Positions 63,346 through 64,000 of a stretch of 64,000 bases of DNA are shown here, in pieces (position 1 is the stretch's first letter; each line of letters opens with the position of its first letter). Location: the NCBI GenBank assembly GCA_014654775.1, contig JACVZW010000058.1, positions 124,001-188,000 on the forward strand, written 5' to 3'. The notes beneath the pieces are model-generated. The model searched no databases. It saw only the letters and a program-made list of their open reading frames with translations, and was not told where the DNA came from. Made by a program: the position numbers and the translations under genes. This DNA is from Paracoccaceae bacterium. GTDB lineage: Bacteria; Pseudomonadota; Alphaproteobacteria; Rhodobacterales; Rhodobacteraceae.

Positions 63346-64000
63346 CTCGGACGGCGATCATCGCGGGGGCGGGTGGCCTGCCTGCGGCGGTGATGGCCGC
63401 GATGGCCGAGCGGCCCTTAGTGGCGGCGCTGGAGGGGTTCGCGCCTGCGGGCGTGGAGCCTGACCTGCGGTTCCGGGTGGAGCGGCTGGTGCCTTTCTTG
63501 CGGGCACTGGAGGATGCGGGCGTCACCCGCGTCTGTTTTGCAGGCGCGGTGCAGCGGCCTAGGCTGGACCCGGCGCTGTTCGATCCCGACACCGCGACGA
63601 TGGTGCCGCGTTTGCTGGCCGCGATGGGGCAGGGGGATGATGCCACCCTGCGCGAGGTGCTGGCGATATTCGAAGAGTCGGGTTTCGCGCTGGTCGGTGT
63701 GCAGGAGATCGCGCCCGCGCTGGTGCCGGGGGCCGGGGTTCTGTGCGGTGCGGTGAACGAGCGGGACCGCACGGATGCGGCGCGGGCAGCCGCCATAGTG
63801 GCGGCGCTGGGGCGCGTCGATGTGGGGCAGGGGGCGGTGGTGCAGCAGGGCCTCTGCCTTGCCGTCGAGGCGCTGCCCGGGACGGATGCGATGCTGGCCG
63901 GGGTTGCATCTATTCCTGCGGGCTTGCGCCCGGCAGGGGCGAAGGGCGTGTTCTACAAGGCGCCGAAGCCCCTGCAGGACCGTCGGATCGACCTGCCCGC
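63342..64000 (+). CDS. lpxI: UDP-2,3-diacylglucosamine diphosphatase LpxI (3' truncated by window)
   Basis: The 5' 219 codons of an LpxI (DUF1009) gene, the alphaproteobacterial alternative to LpxH, which makes lipid X. The N-terminal AIIAGAGGLP, ITRVCFAGAVQRPRL-like block (VTRVCFAGAVQRP) and later DVGQGAVVQQGLCLAVEALPGTD fit the family. The start ATG overlaps the lpxA stop. lpxB is expected just beyond the window. Confidence 0.9.
   Translation, partial: MTRTAIIAGAGGLPAAVMAAMAERPLVAALEGFAPAGVEPDLRFRVERLVPFLRALEDAGVTRVCFAGAVQRPRLDPALFDPDTATMVPRLLAAMGQGDDATLREVLAIFEESGFALVGVQEIAPALVPGAGVLCGAVNERDRTDAARAAAIVAALGRVDVGQGAVVQQGLCLAVEALPGTDAMLAGVASIPAGLRPAGAKGVFYKAPKPLQDRRIDLP

Overview
The window is ordinary chromosomal DNA of a high-GC alphaproteobacterium, most likely a member of the Rhodobacteraceae (Rhodobacter/Gemmobacter/Paracoccus-like). 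This rests on the very high GC content, on the gene orders cobA-DUF2849-nirA-cysH-DUF934-fpr with a divergent Lrp gene and frr-uppS-cdsA-dxr-rseP-bamA-ompH-fabZ-lpxA-lpxI, and on Rhodobacteraceae-type families (DUF2849, the two-TM 'DNA repair' coiled-coil protein). I see no tRNA, rRNA, CRISPR array, prophage or insertion sequence.

Layout. 1-3.5 kb: a truncated hydroxyisobutyrate-dehydrogenase-like gene, a Cys/Met-metabolism PLP enzyme and two SDRs. 3.6-9 kb (minus): PqiA-like protein, radA, cvpA and purF, preceded by a coiled-coil membrane protein. 8.6-12.6 kb (minus): alr, mlaE, mlaF and a small membrane gene, linked by overlapping stop/start codons, then an SDR. 12.6-16.2 kb: dnaB, pyrE and pyrC. 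16.3-18.7 kb: an alpha/beta-hydrolase-like protein without its nucleophile and a glycosyltransferase. 18.8-25.5 kb (plus): molybdo-enzyme maturation genes of CoxD, CoxE and XdhC type plus a molybdopterin-binding protein, interrupted by an Ala-rich OmpA protein and a candidate small RNA. 25.6-27 kb: infC (ATA start) and an Ala-rich anchored protein.

27.1-32.6 kb is the assimilatory sulfate-reduction operon with sirohaem synthesis and its Lrp-type neighbour. 33-36.5 kb: P450, DMT exporter, tpiA and an IscA-type Fe-S protein. 36.5-38.3 kb: a coupled DUF3307 membrane protein / cyclase-like (SatD-like) pair lying between the IscA-type gene and a SufT-type gene. 38.4-41.3 kb: an exported CRTAC1 protein with a vanadium haloperoxidase. 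41.4-44.4 kb: ssb, PepSY protein, cytochrome b561, a membrane-tethered LuxR-type regulator and a lytic transglycosylase. 44.5-51.9 kb: a dipeptide/oligopeptide ABC transporter with a fused double ATPase and a Tat-exported binding protein, plus an AraC regulator. 52-64 kb: miaA (minus) and then the pyrH/frr/uppS/cdsA/dxr/rseP/bamA/ompH/fabZ/lpxA/lpxI envelope cluster, cut by the window end.

The least conventional signals are: (i) a candidate FNR-controlled small RNA at about 23339-23444 with two CUCCC-type anti-Shine-Dalgarno loops and a strong terminator; (ii) the SatD-like cyclase-fold protein translationally coupled to DUF3307; (iii) arrays of AT-rich palindromes placed 5-8 nt after stop codons; (iv) a dispersed hairpin-plus-tail repeat; (v) the ATA start of infC; (vi) four exact-period 12-mers in front of tpiA. 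All functional statements come from reading the sequence and from family knowledge; no database search was run.
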